Shown in pieces: positions 8,410-17,573 of a stretch of DNA of 64,000 bases. Under the pieces are notes generated by a model, which was not told the origin of the DNA, did no database searches, and saw only the letters and a program-made list of their open reading frames with translations. Position 1 is the first letter of the stretch. Each line of letters opens with the position of its first letter. This DNA comes from Sphaerisporangium sp. TRM90804. Its GTDB lineage: Bacteria; Actinomycetota; Actinomycetes; Streptosporangiales; Streptosporangiaceae. Both the position numbers and the translations under genes were made by a program. The stretch lies in assembly GCF_029846175.1 (NCBI RefSeq), contig NZ_JARWAC010000013.1, positions 62,001-126,000 of the forward strand, written 5' to 3'.

Positions 8410-10722
8410 GTGATTCTGGAACACGACCACGCCGGCACCGCCGGACCGCCACGCCGCGCCGACCGGCGGCACAGGCCACGCATGATGGTCCTGGCGGTGC
8501 TCGTCGCGGTGGGTCTCGCGCCCGCCGCGGCACCGGGCGCCGAGGCGGTCGCCCGGACGGCGCCCACGGCCACGACGGCCGGTGCCACGGCCACGACGGC
8601 CGCGAACGCCGTCACCGCCGAGGCCGGTGCGGCGGCCGCCGTGCCGACCGGCTGGACCACCGTCGTCAACGTCAACAGCGGCAAGTGCGTTGACGCCCGG
8701 GGCTCGACCTCGGCCAACGGCACCGCCGTGCAGCAGAACCCGTGCAGCGGCACGGGCGCCCAGCAGTGGCAGCTCCAGCCGACCAGCGGCGGCTACTACC
8801 GCGTGAACAGCAACCTGGGCGCCTCCCAGGCGTGGGACGTCACCGACGTCTCCACCGCCGACGGGGCGAAGATCCAGCTGTGGAACTACGGCGGCGGCGC
8901 CAACCAGCAGTGGCTGCCGGTGGAAGAGGCAGGAGGCGCGTACCACTTCGTGAACCGTCACTCAGGCAAGTGCCTCGACGTCCCCGCCCGCTCGACGGCG
9001 GACGGCGTCCAGCTCCAGCAGTACGCGTGCAACGGCACGCCCGCGCAGTCGTTCACCATGGGCGGCGGCACGACGCCGCCGGGCGACGGGCCCGACCTCG
9101 GCCCGAACGTCAGCGTGTTCGACCCGTCCATGCCGGCCTCGACGATCCAGAGCCGGCTGAACTCGGTCTTCAGCCAGCAGCAGACCGCCCAGTTCGGCGC
9201 GAACCGCTTCGCCCTGCTGTTCAAGCCGGGCTCCTACGACGTCGACGTCAACGTGGGCTACTACACCCAGGTGCTCGGCCTGGGCGCGTCGCCCGACGAC
9301 GTGAACATCAACGGCGCCGTGCACGTCGAGGCCGACTGGTTCCAGGGCAACGCCACGCACAACTTCTGGCGCGGCGCCGAGAACCTGTCGGTCACCCCGG
9401 CCGGCGGCAACGACCGATGGGCGGTCTCGCAGGCCTCCGCCTACCGCCGCATGCACCTGCGCGGCAACCTGCAGCTCGACGACGGAGGCTGGTCCAGCGG
9501 CGGCTTCATCGCCGACTCCAGGATCGACGGCCAGGTGCGCTCGGGATCCCAGCAGCAGTGGCTGTCGCGCAACTCCCAGTTCGGGAGCTGGGCGGGGGCG
9601 AACTGGAACATGGTGTTCGTCGGCGTGCAGGGCGCGCCGGGCAACACCTTCCCCAGCCCGCCTTACACCAACGTGGCGTCCTCGCCGGTGCTGCGGGAGA
9701 AGCCGTTCCTGTACGTCGACGGGGCGGGTGCCTACCAGGTGTTCGTGCCGGCGCTGCGCACCAACGCCCAGGGCACCACCTGGGGCGGCGGCGCGGCGGC
9801 GGGCTCGTCGATCCCGATCGGCCAGTTCTTCGTCGCCAAGCCCGGCAACACGGCCGCCGAGATCAACGCCGCGCTGGCCGAGGGCAAGAACCTGCTGTTC
9901 ACCCCCGGCATCTACCGCCTGAGCGACACGATCAGGGTGAACCGGGCGAACACCGTGGTGCTGGGCCTGGGCCTGGCGACGATCATCCCGCAGAACGGCG
10001 TCACGGCCATGTCGGTCGCCGACGTCGACGGCGTGAAGGTCGCGGGCCTGCTCATCGACGCCGGGACGACCAACTCGGCGACGCTGATGCAGGTCGGGCC
10101 GTCGGGCTCCGCGCAGAGCCACGCGGCCAACCCCACCTCGCTGCACGACGTGTACTTCAGGATCGGCGGCGCGGCGGTCGGCAAGGCGACCACGAGCCTG
10201 GTGGTCAACAGCCGCGACGTCATCGGCGACCACCTGTGGCTGTGGCGCGGCGACCACGGCACCGGGATCGGGTGGACGTCCAACACCGCCGACACCGGCC
10301 TGGTGGTCAACGGCGACGACGTCACGATGTACGGCCTGTTCGTCGAGCACTACCAGAAGTACCAGACGATATGGAACGGCAACGGCGGCCGGACGTACTT
10401 CTACCAGAACGAGATGCCCTACGACCCGCCCAACCAGGCGGCGTGGATGAACGGCGGCACCCAGGGCTACGCGGCCTACAAGGTGGCCGACTCCGTCACC
10501 ACCCACGAGGCGTGGGGGCTCGGCAGCTACTGCTACTTCAACGCCAACCCCGGCGTGGTGGCCGCCCGGGCGTACGAGGTGCCCGACAGGCCGGGAGTGC
10601 GGTTCCGCAACATGGTGACGGTCTCGCTCGGCGGCGTCGGCACGATCAGCCGCGTCATCAACAACGCCGGAGGGCCGTCCAACACGGCGACCAACGTGGC
10701 CAACCTGGTCGCCTACCCCTAG
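8410..10722 (+). CDS. Secreted ricin-type lectin (CBM13) plus right-handed beta-helix protein
   Basis: This 770-residue secreted protein starts at the GTG at 8410 after a strong GAGGAGG site. A basic N-terminus and a hydrophobic stretch (residues about 26-45) form a signal peptide, followed by an Ala/Thr-rich linker. Residues about 78-215 are a ricin B-type carbohydrate-binding domain with N-x-x-S/N-G-K-C-x-D and QQW repeats. After a Gly/Pro linker come about 540 residues of the parallel beta-helix family that many genomes mislabel adenylyl cyclase or coagulation factor 5/8-like. Nothing of a cyclase is visible. The lectin and the neighbouring GH16 gene suggest polysaccharide binding or cleavage. 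The catalytic activity is unknown to me. Confidence 0.75.
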   Translation: MILEHDHAGTAGPPRRADRRHRPRMMVLAVLVAVGLAPAAAPGAEAVARTAPTATTAGATATTAANAVTAEAGAAAAVPTGWTTVVNVNSGKCVDARGSTSANGTAVQQNPCSGTGAQQWQLQPTSGGYYRVNSNLGASQAWDVTDVSTADGAKIQLWNYGGGANQQWLPVEEAGGAYHFVNRHSGKCLDVPARSTADGVQLQQYACNGTPAQSFTMGGGTTPPGDGPDLGPNVSVFDPSMPASTIQSRLNSVFSQQQTAQFGANRFALLFKPGSYDVDVNVGYYTQVLGLGASPDDVNINGAVHVEADWFQGNATHNFWRGAENLSVTPAGGNDRWAVSQASAYRRMHLRGNLQLDDGGWSSGGFIADSRIDGQVRSGSQQQWLSRNSQFGSWAGANWNMVFVGVQGAPGNTFPSPPYTNVASSPVLREKPFLYVDGAGAYQVFVPALRTNAQGTTWGGGAAAGSSIPIGQFFVAKPGNTAAEINAALAEGKNLLFTPGIYRLSDTIRVNRANTVVLGLGLATIIPQNGVTAMSVADVDGVKVAGLLIDAGTTNSATLMQVGPSGSAQSHAANPTSLHDVYFRIGGAAVGKATTSLVVNSRDVIGDHLWLWRGDHGTGIGWTSNTADTGLVVNGDDVTMYGLFVEHYQKYQTIWNGNGGRTYFYQNEMPYDPPNQAAWMNGGTQGYAAYKVADSVTTHEAWGLGSYCYFNANPGVVAARAYEVPDRPGVRFRNMVTVSLGGVGTISRVINNAGGPSNTATNVANLVAYP

Positions 10723-10774
10723 GCCGGAGTGTCCACCCCCCCTGGCGGGGGAGCGGACGCCCGCGGGCTCGTGC

Positions 10775-10804
10775 GGTTCCTCCCGCCTCGGGGCGGGAGG
10801 AACC
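10775..10804 (+). terminator. Strong hairpin, 13-bp stem
   Basis: GGTTCCTCCCGCC pairs perfectly with GGCGGGAGGAACC around a TCGG tetraloop. It lies 53 bases after the beta-helix gene stop. Confidence 0.7.
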
Positions 10805-10814
10805 CCCGGACCCG

Positions 10815-10847
10815 GAACGCCCTGACGGATCTTCCGTCAGGGCGTTC
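10815..10847 (+). terminator. Second hairpin, perfect 15-bp stem
   Basis: GAACGCCCTGACGGA pairs perfectly with TCCGTCAGGGCGTTC across a three-base loop. Together with the hairpin just upstream it forms a double terminator. It is the cleanest transcription stop of the left region. Confidence 0.75.
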
Positions 10848-11163
10848 TCCGTGCCGTGCCAGGCGCTTCCCGGCCGATCCGCCGCGGGCGATCTCCACGC
10901 GCGGAAGATCATGAAGAACGCGCTCCCCGAGCGTGCGCGGCCGGGGGGCCTTCCAGGAACATGTCAGGGAAAACTGTTACCAGTCGACGTCCTTCGCCTG
11001 ACCGCTCTCGGACACCGGGGAACCGCTCGCCGGGAGGCATCCACAACCCCGCTGCTCAAGGGGGGTTGGTGCGGTCCAAGCGACTCGCTTCAGAGCTCTC
11101 TTCCGCCCTCGCCCGGGGTTGCCGAAGGGTGTGCGCCGTGTTTCCGGGGGGTTAATTTGACCC

Positions 11164-11213
11164 TTGACAGGCCTTGTCGGGGGGGAGCACTCTCTCGGTG
11201 AGAGAGCGCTCCC
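11164..11213 (+). promoter_or_regulatory. GH16 promoter (TTGACA) with CebR-like operator
   Basis: A perfect TTGACA lies at 11164-11169. The operator-like GAGAGCGCTCCC lies at 11202-11213, sharing the AGCGCT core with the sites before the importer operon. The -10 is not obvious (CACTCT at 11188 is the best candidate). The arrangement puts the GH16 gene under the same LacI-type repressor. Confidence 0.6.
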
Positions 11214-11263
11214 CGGAGCTCCCCCGTAGCGATTGCGGCCCCCCACCCTCAGGAGGAGACGCG

Positions 11264-12982
11264 ATGCCGCCGTCCCCCCGTCCATCTCGCCTGGCCCTTC
11301 TGATCGCCCTCGCGGTCAGCCTGGTCACGTCCATCCTCACCATCGCGCCGGCCAGCGCGGCCGACCCCCTGCTGTCGCAGGGCAAGACGGCCACCGCCTC
11401 GTCCACCGAGGGCGGCGCGTTCCCCGCGTCGGCCGCCGTGGACGGCAACCCCGGCACCCGCTGGTCCAGCGGGTTCGCCGACCCGCAGTGGATCCAGGTC
11501 GACCTGGGCGTCACCGCGAACATCACCCAGGTGGTGCTGAACTGGGAGGCCGCCTACGGCCGCGCCTTCCAGATCCAGACCTCGTCCAACGGGTCCACCT
11601 GGACGCCGATCTACTCCACCACCACGAGCACCGGCGGCAACCAGACCCTGACGGTCACCGGTTCCGGCCGGTACGTGCGGGTGTACGGCACGCAGCGCGC
11701 CCTGCAGTACGGCTACTCCCTGTGGGAGTTCCAGGTGTTCGGCACCACCGGCACGACTCCTCCCGACCCCGACCCGGGGACCGAGCGGCTGCTGTCGTAC
11801 AACAAGCCGGGCGTCGCCTCCAGCTCGCAGAGCGACGTGAACTGCTACGAGTGCACCCCCGCCCGCGCCTTCGACCGTGACCCGGCGAGCCGCTGGGCGA
11901 CCAGCTCCACCACCGGCTGGGTCGACCCGGGCTGGATCTACGTCGACCTCGGCGCCGTCGCCCAGATCAGCAGGGTCGTCCTGCAGTGGGACCCGGCCTA
12001 CGCCAGGGCCTTCCAGATCCAGACCTCCAACGACGCCGTGAACTGGACGCCGATCTACTCCACCACGACCGGCACCGGGTTCAAGCAGACCCTGACGGTC
12101 AGCGGCTCCGGCCGGTACGTGCGGATGTACGGCACCCAGCGCTCCAGCGCCTACGGCTACTCGCTGTGGGAGTTCCAGGTGTGGGGCACCGGTGGCGCGC
12201 CGAACACCCCGCCGCCGCTGCCGCCCGACCCGCGCAACCCCCCGCAGCTCGTGTGGAGCGACGAGTTCAACGGCGCGGCCGGCTCCAAGCCCGACCCCGC
12301 CAAGTGGACCATCGACACCGGAACCGGCCCGAACAACGAGCTGGAGTACTACACCAACAACAACAACGCGTCCATGAACGGCTCGGGCAGCCTGGTGATG
12401 GAGGCGCGCAGGGAGGCCACCCCCGGGTCGTCCTGCCCCGGCGGCACCTGCCAGTACACCTCGCACCGCATGAACACCGGCGGCAAGTTCACCTTCACCT
12501 ACGGCCGGGTCGAGGCCCGTGTCAAGGTGCCGAAGGGCAACGGCCTGTGGCCGGCGTTCTGGATGATGGGCGCCGACTTCCTGACCGGCCGCCCGTGGCC
12601 GTACAACGGTGAGATCGACATCATGGAGGTGCTCGGCAAGGACACCTTCACGGCCTACTCCACCGTGCACGCGCCCGCCTACAACGGCGGCGGCGGCATC
12701 GGGGCGCCGTACACCCTGCCCGGCGGGGCCGACTTCGCCAGCGACTACCACGTCTGGGCCGCCAACTGGGACAGCCGGGGCATCGTCTACACCCTCGACG
12801 GCCGCACCGTCTTCACCCTCAGCAAGGACGAGGTGGAGCGCACGCGCGGACCGTGGGTGTTCGACCACCCCTTCTACCTGATCCTCAACCTGGCCGTCGG
12901 CGGCGACTGGCCCGGCCCGCCGGACGCCTCCACCGGCTTCCCCAAGCAGATGCTCGTCGACTACGTACGCGTCTACCAGTAA
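11264..12982 (+). CDS. Secreted GH16 endo-beta-glucanase with two F5/8C (CBM32-like) domains
   Basis: This 572-residue exported enzyme starts at the ATG at 11264 with AGGAGGAG in front. Residues 1-33 are a signal peptide ending in ASA. Two discoidin/F5-8C domains follow (about 35-165 and 180-315), nearly duplicate in sequence (TRWSSG/SRWATS, GYSLWEFQV). Then comes a GH16 catalytic domain (about 330-572) with the signature GEIDIMEVLG. In it E450 is the expected nucleophile, D452 the helper and E455 the acid/base. The extra methionine in the motif is the form usual in laminarinases, so beta-1,3-glucan is the favoured substrate. A LacI-type operator upstream ties it to the importer at 727. Confidence 0.88.
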   Translation: MPPSPRPSRLALLIALAVSLVTSILTIAPASAADPLLSQGKTATASSTEGGAFPASAAVDGNPGTRWSSGFADPQWIQVDLGVTANITQVVLNWEAAYGRAFQIQTSSNGSTWTPIYSTTTSTGGNQTLTVTGSGRYVRVYGTQRALQYGYSLWEFQVFGTTGTTPPDPDPGTERLLSYNKPGVASSSQSDVNCYECTPARAFDRDPASRWATSSTTGWVDPGWIYVDLGAVAQISRVVLQWDPAYARAFQIQTSNDAVNWTPIYSTTTGTGFKQTLTVSGSGRYVRMYGTQRSSAYGYSLWEFQVWGTGGAPNTPPPLPPDPRNPPQLVWSDEFNGAAGSKPDPAKWTIDTGTGPNNELEYYTNNNNASMNGSGSLVMEARREATPGSSCPGGTCQYTSHRMNTGGKFTFTYGRVEARVKVPKGNGLWPAFWMMGADFLTGRPWPYNGEIDIMEVLGKDTFTAYSTVHAPAYNGGGGIGAPYTLPGGADFASDYHVWAANWDSRGIVYTLDGRTVFTLSKDEVERTRGPWVFDHPFYLILNLAVGGDWPGPPDASTGFPKQMLVDYVRVYQ

Positions 12983-12995
12983 CCAGCCCGCTCGT

Positions 12996-13025
12996 CCCGG
13001 TACGGCCCCCGGAGGCCGTACCGGG
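12996..13025 (+). terminator. Hairpin between GH16 and DUF1996 genes
   Basis: CCCGGTACGGCC pairs perfectly with GGCCGTACCGGG around a six-base loop, 13 bases after the GH16 stop. It may terminate or attenuate transcription into the following gene. Confidence 0.65.
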
Positions 13026-13051
13026 GCCCTCCCCCCGAAGGAGTCACCCTG

Positions 13052-13963
13052 ATGTATCGGGCCACCCCCCCGACCGGTACACGACGGAACCGACTGCGGC
13101 TGACCGTCCTGATGAGCGCGCTGACCGCGCTGCTCGGCAGCTCCCTGGTCACCGCGACCGCACCCCAGGCGGACACCACGAAGGAGGCCCGGGCGGCGAT
13201 CGTCCCGGTCGCCGAGTTCCTGGCCGAGTGTCCGTACAGCCACCGCCTGCCCGACGACCCGATCATCTTCCCCGGCATGCCGGGCGCGTCGCACATGCAC
13301 AGCTTCTTCGGAAGCACCTCCGCCAACGCGCACTCCACCCTGCAGTCGCTGATGACCTCGCGCTCCACCTGCAACCCCGCGGTGGACACCTCCTCGTACT
13401 GGGTGCCGACCCTGTACAACGGCAACACCCCGGTGGAGCCGACCGGCACCACCTTCTACTACCTGGGTGAGGGTGTGAGCGACGCGGTCCGCCAGCGGAT
13501 CCAGCCGTTCCCGCTCGGCCTGCGCTTCATCGCCGGCAACGCCAAGGCGACCTCCCCGAACGACCCGTCGTCCAACGCCCGCTGGTCCTGCCTGCACGCC
13601 GGGCACGTCCCGCCGAGCAAGGACTTCGTGACCTGCCCCTCCGGCACGATGCTGGAGTCCTACCTGGACTTCCCGCAGTGCTGGAACGGCCGTGACCTGG
13701 ACTCGGCCGACCACAAGAGCCACATGGCCTACCCGGTCAACAACGGCTGCCCGTCGACGCACCCGGTGCCGGTGCCCAAGCTGCGCCAGGTGCTTCGGTA
13801 CCCCGTCAGCGGAAACCCGGCCAACTTCCGGCTCGCGTCCGGGCCCGGGTACACGATGCACGGCGACTTCTTCAACGCCTGGCCCGAGGCCGAGCAGGCG
13901 CGCCGTGTGAACGACTGCATCCGCCCGAAGATCAAGTGCGGAGCCGACGGCCGTCCCTCCTGA
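13052..13963 (+). CDS. Secreted DUF1996 domain protein
   Basis: This 303-residue secreted protein has a twin-basic N-terminus, a hydrophobic core (residues about 20-42) and a DUF1996 domain from about residue 50. Family features visible are D-P-I-I-F-P-G near the domain start, G-A-S-H-M-H-S-F-F-G, the W-N-G-R-D-L-D-S segment, and conserved histidines and cysteines spread through the domain. Members are common in fungi and actinomycetes and often accompany carbohydrate-active enzymes. The activity is not known to me. An AAGGAG ribosome site supports the start. A terminator separates it from the GH16 gene, so read-through or an unseen promoter would be needed for expression. Confidence 0.8.
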   Translation: MYRATPPTGTRRNRLRLTVLMSALTALLGSSLVTATAPQADTTKEARAAIVPVAEFLAECPYSHRLPDDPIIFPGMPGASHMHSFFGSTSANAHSTLQSLMTSRSTCNPAVDTSSYWVPTLYNGNTPVEPTGTTFYYLGEGVSDAVRQRIQPFPLGLRFIAGNAKATSPNDPSSNARWSCLHAGHVPPSKDFVTCPSGTMLESYLDFPQCWNGRDLDSADHKSHMAYPVNNGCPSTHPVPVPKLRQVLRYPVSGNPANFRLASGPGYTMHGDFFNAWPEAEQARRVNDCIRPKIKCGADGRPS

Positions 13964-13979
13964 CGGCCGCGCAGTGACT

Positions 13980-14025
13980 CCTGGGGGCGAGGTGCGGCAC
14001 GCCGACCCGTCACCTCGTCCCCAGG
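13980..14025 (+). terminator. Hairpin after DUF1996 gene
   Basis: CCTGGGGGCGAGGTG (13980-13994) pairs with CACCTCGTCCCCAGG (14011-14025) with one G-T pair and a 16-base loop. It lies 17 bases after the stop. Confidence 0.65.
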
Positions 14026-14159
14026 GACCACCCCGAGGCGTATGTTCGTCCACTGGACGGCCGGGTGCCCTGTGCTATGGAGCACCCGGCATGCTTGTCC
14101 CGCCAGGTGGGCGGACATAACGCCTTTTCAGGGTTCACGCGTAGACACAAGGAGCCAGC

Positions 14160-14813
14160 ATGAGACGGGCCGCGCCCCTTCGCCAGGCCGCCGCGGCGTG
14201 GCCGCTCACCGCGGCCCTGCTGGCCGCCGCGCCGCTCGGCGCCGCGTGCTCCGCCGCCCCTCCCCGGGCCGCCGGCACCGCCGCGCCCGCCGCCACGTCG
14301 TCCGCGACGCCCGCGCCCTCGGCCGCGCCGTCCTCCCAGCACCCGCTCGCGGTCGCGGTGTCACGCGGCTTCGGCCCCACCGACCTCGCCTGGATCGAGC
14401 TGATGATCCCCATGGACGAGTCGATCCTGCGCATGCTGGCCGTCGTCCCCGAGAAGACGGGCGACTCCGGGCTGCGCCGCCTGGCCGAGCGCCTGGGCGA
14501 GGACCACCGCGCCGAGGTGGTGAAGCTGCGCCAGCTCCTGCTGCGCGCCGCCGCCCCCGAGAACAACCCCCACCAGGGGCACAACATGCCGGGCATGGTC
14601 ACCGACGAGGAGCAGAAGGAGATGGAGGCCGCCAAGGGCGCGGCCTTCGACCGCCTGTTCACCGGCCACCTGCGCGAGCACCTCAAGCAGTCCGTCATCG
14701 TGGCCGACGGCGAGCGCGACGCCGGCATCCACAAGGACACCAAGGCCTTGGCCACCGCGGTCGCCAAGGCGCGGGCGGCCCAGCTCGCCGAACTGGGCCG
14801 CCTCGGCGGGTGA
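14160..14813 (+). CDS. DUF305-like lipoprotein with altered metal-type motif
   Basis: This 217-residue lipoprotein has a lipobox (LGAAC, about residue 30) after a hydrophobic signal, then an Ala/Ser/Pro linker. The folded part resembles DUF305, a four-helix ferritin-like domain. It has D-L-A-W-I-E-L-M-I-P, G-H-N-M-P-G-M-V, and F-D-R-L-F-T-G-H-L-R-E-H-L in the usual order. In standard members the first motif reads M-I-P-H-H; here it is M-I-P-M-D, so the two histidines are lost. The function is unknown. It ends 12 bases from the convergent first gene of the polyketide cluster, so the cluster edge lies here. Nothing links it to the pathway. Confidence 0.7.
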   Translation: MRRAAPLRQAAAAWPLTAALLAAAPLGAACSAAPPRAAGTAAPAATSSATPAPSAAPSSQHPLAVAVSRGFGPTDLAWIELMIPMDESILRMLAVVPEKTGDSGLRRLAERLGEDHRAEVVKLRQLLLRAAAPENNPHQGHNMPGMVTDEEQKEMEAAKGAAFDRLFTGHLREHLKQSVIVADGERDAGIHKDTKALATAVAKARAAQLAELGRLGG

Positions 14814-14825
14814 CCGGCCCCGGCC

Positions 14826-15227
14826 TCAGAGCGCGGTGGCCCGGCGCAGCTCGTCGGCGACGTGCGGGGGCAGGCTGAACTGCTGGACGGTCTCCATCGA
14901 GGCCGTGCCGAAGTGCTCGAGGAACCCCTGCGGAGTCGAGGTGTCGCGAGGCGCCGCCAGGTAGGGCAGCAGCCTGCGCTCGGCCTCGCGCACCCCCTCC
15001 TGCACCGACATGTGCCGGGCGACGTCCTCCAGGCTGCCCTCGTAGTGGATGACGCGGACCACCACGTCGTCCTTGAGGAACAGCCCGGTGCCGAGCAGCA
15101 GCCCGCTGGGCTTGCCGTCCTCGTCCGTGAGAACCGGCGACTCCGGCCGGGTGAACCCGGAGAAGATCTCGTTGATCTCCTTCTCGTGGCCGGGCCTGAC
15201 GCGGTAGGTGATCGCGGCGTATGCCAT
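14826..15227 (-). CDS. SchA/CurD-like domain protein of type II PKS clusters
   Basis: This 133-residue protein is of the SchA/CurD family, found almost only in spore-pigment and aromatic polyketide clusters. It has a ferredoxin-like N-terminal half (TYRVRPGHEKEINEIF) and the family segment SGLLLGTGLFLKDDVVVRV in the middle. The biochemical role is not firmly established, and a cyclase, monooxygenase or chaperone role is usually assumed. It is the last gene of a leftward operon (TcmI-like cyclase, ACP, aromatase, ketoreductase, ABM, this gene), 12 bases after the ABM gene. It marks the left end of the cluster. Confidence 0.8.
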   Translation of the reverse strand: MAYAAITYRVRPGHEKEINEIFSGFTRPESPVLTDEDGKPSGLLLGTGLFLKDDVVVRVIHYEGSLEDVARHMSVQEGVREAERRLLPYLAAPRDTSTPQGFLEHFGTASMETVQQFSLPPHVADELRRATAL

Positions 15228-15239
15228 CTCGACGTCCTC

Positions 15240-15548
15240 TCAGTGGGCCGCGGCGACTTCGTAGACCTCGGCCGCCCGGTCGGCGGCCGTGCGGAACCGG
15301 CGCAGCGGCGCGGTCGCGAGGTGCTGGCCGGGGTCGTCGGCCCAGGCGTTGAAGGACTCGATGTCCCGCCACTCGCTCATGATCGCGTAGGTGGCCGGGT
15401 CGGTCGCCGAGCGCCACAGCTCGTTGCCGACCAGCCCCGGCGTGCCCGCCAGCTCCGCGCTGACCTTGTGGTACGTCTCCTCAAGCGCGTCGCGGTCGTC
15501 GGCCGCCCCGTGCCACACCAGGATCCGGACGCGCGGCCTGGCCGTCAT
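15240..15548 (-). CDS. Antibiotic biosynthesis monooxygenase (ABM) domain protein
   Basis: This 102-residue single-domain ABM (dimeric alpha-beta barrel) protein is the type that oxidises anthrone-like carbons without cofactor, for example TcmH or ActVA-Orf6. Visible pattern: R-I-L-V-W-H on the first strand, L-V-G-N-E-L-W-R-S, then Y-A-I-M-S-E-W-R-D-I-E-S-F-N-A-W. The ATG at 15548 is chosen, with a GTG six bases upstream as alternative. It is one of three ABM genes in the window. Position between the ketoreductase and the SchA/CurD gene suggests an early oxidation or cyclisation step. Confidence 0.82.
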   Translation of the reverse strand: MTARPRVRILVWHGAADDRDALEETYHKVSAELAGTPGLVGNELWRSATDPATYAIMSEWRDIESFNAWADDPGQHLATAPLRRFRTAADRAAEVYEVAAAH

Positions 15549-15550
15549 CG

Positions 15551-17033
<1,483 letters not shown>

Positions 17034-17062
17034 CTCCGCATCGCCTTCGCCTGACCGCGTGT

Positions 17063-17383
17063 TCACGCGGGCGTCCACCGGTAGAACGGCTGGGCCATCG
17101 CGTCCTTCGGCTCCCGCCATCCCGGGTCGTACGGGCTGATGTGCTCGGCCAGCCGCTGGTTGATCTCCTCGTACAGGGGGTGGCTGCGCGCCTTGTAGAG
17201 GTTGGGCGTGATGTCCCCGTCCGCCTCGACCAGGTGGAAGTACAGGTCGTGGAAGCGGAACAGGGTGCGCGCGGAGACGCCGATCAGGTGCGGGAGCTCC
17301 GACGCGTCCGAGTCCGCGAAGATCTTGGCCACGTCGTCGGCTCTCTCCGGGGCCATCCGGGCGACGATCAGGGTCCTGTGCAT
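17063..17383 (-). CDS. TcmI-family polyketide cyclase
   Basis: This 106-residue protein of the TcmI cyclase family (alpha-beta barrel) closes the last rings of tetracenomycin-type and pentangular skeletons. Typical residues seen are M-A-P-E near the N-terminus, T-L-F-R-F-H-D-L-Y-F-H-L-V-E in the middle, and W-R-E-P-K-D-A-M-A-Q-P-F-Y-R-W at the end. It is the first gene of the leftward operon. A SARP-type box lies 59-78 bases upstream. Presence of TcmI, TcmN and TcmJ relatives together is the pattern of tetracenomycin and pentangular pathways. Confidence 0.87.
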   Translation of the reverse strand: MHRTLIVARMAPERADDVAKIFADSDASELPHLIGVSARTLFRFHDLYFHLVEADGDITPNLYKARSHPLYEEINQRLAEHISPYDPGWREPKDAMAQPFYRWTPA

Positions 17384-17441
17384 CTGCTCCTCCGCGCTGG
17401 TCGGTGCCTGGCCAGGCCAGAGAACGCAGGGCGGCTAGTGA

Positions 17442-17461
17442 CCGGCTCGAAGGCGGCTGGT
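17442..17461 (-). promoter_or_regulatory. SARP-type box, minus-strand orientation
   Basis: Read on the minus strand this is CCAGCCGCCTTCGAGCC: heptamers beginning CCAGCC and TCGAGCC with an 11-bp period. The same arrangement occurs at 25256 and 28973 before other leftward operons. It lies 59-78 bp upstream of the TcmI-like gene. Confidence 0.5.
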
Positions 17462-17573
17462 GCGCCCGCCGCCCGCGCGGCGGGCCCGGCGGCTCCAGTG
17501 GCCTACGAGTACGCGGACGTAGGACTCGTCAGGAAGCTCGCGCCGTCTCGCATCCCGTCAGGAGGTTCAGACG

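Larger units (their letters stand above)
10723..11163. other. Intergenic stretch with two terminators and no gene seen
   Basis: The first 125 bases hold the two hairpins listed separately. The remaining roughly 310 bases up to the GH16 promoter contain only short frames without ribosome sites. I see no further structure. Confidence 0.5.

Noticed and set aside
8410-10722. Adenylyl cyclase, as similar proteins are often labelled
   Set aside because: No cyclase catalytic motif is visible. The protein is secreted and consists of a ricin lectin domain and a beta-helix.
11249-14053. A 934-codon leftward frame opposite the GH16 and DUF1996 genes
   Set aside because: No domain pattern and no ribosome site. 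It is opposite two secreted proteins with clear signal peptides and catalytic motifs.
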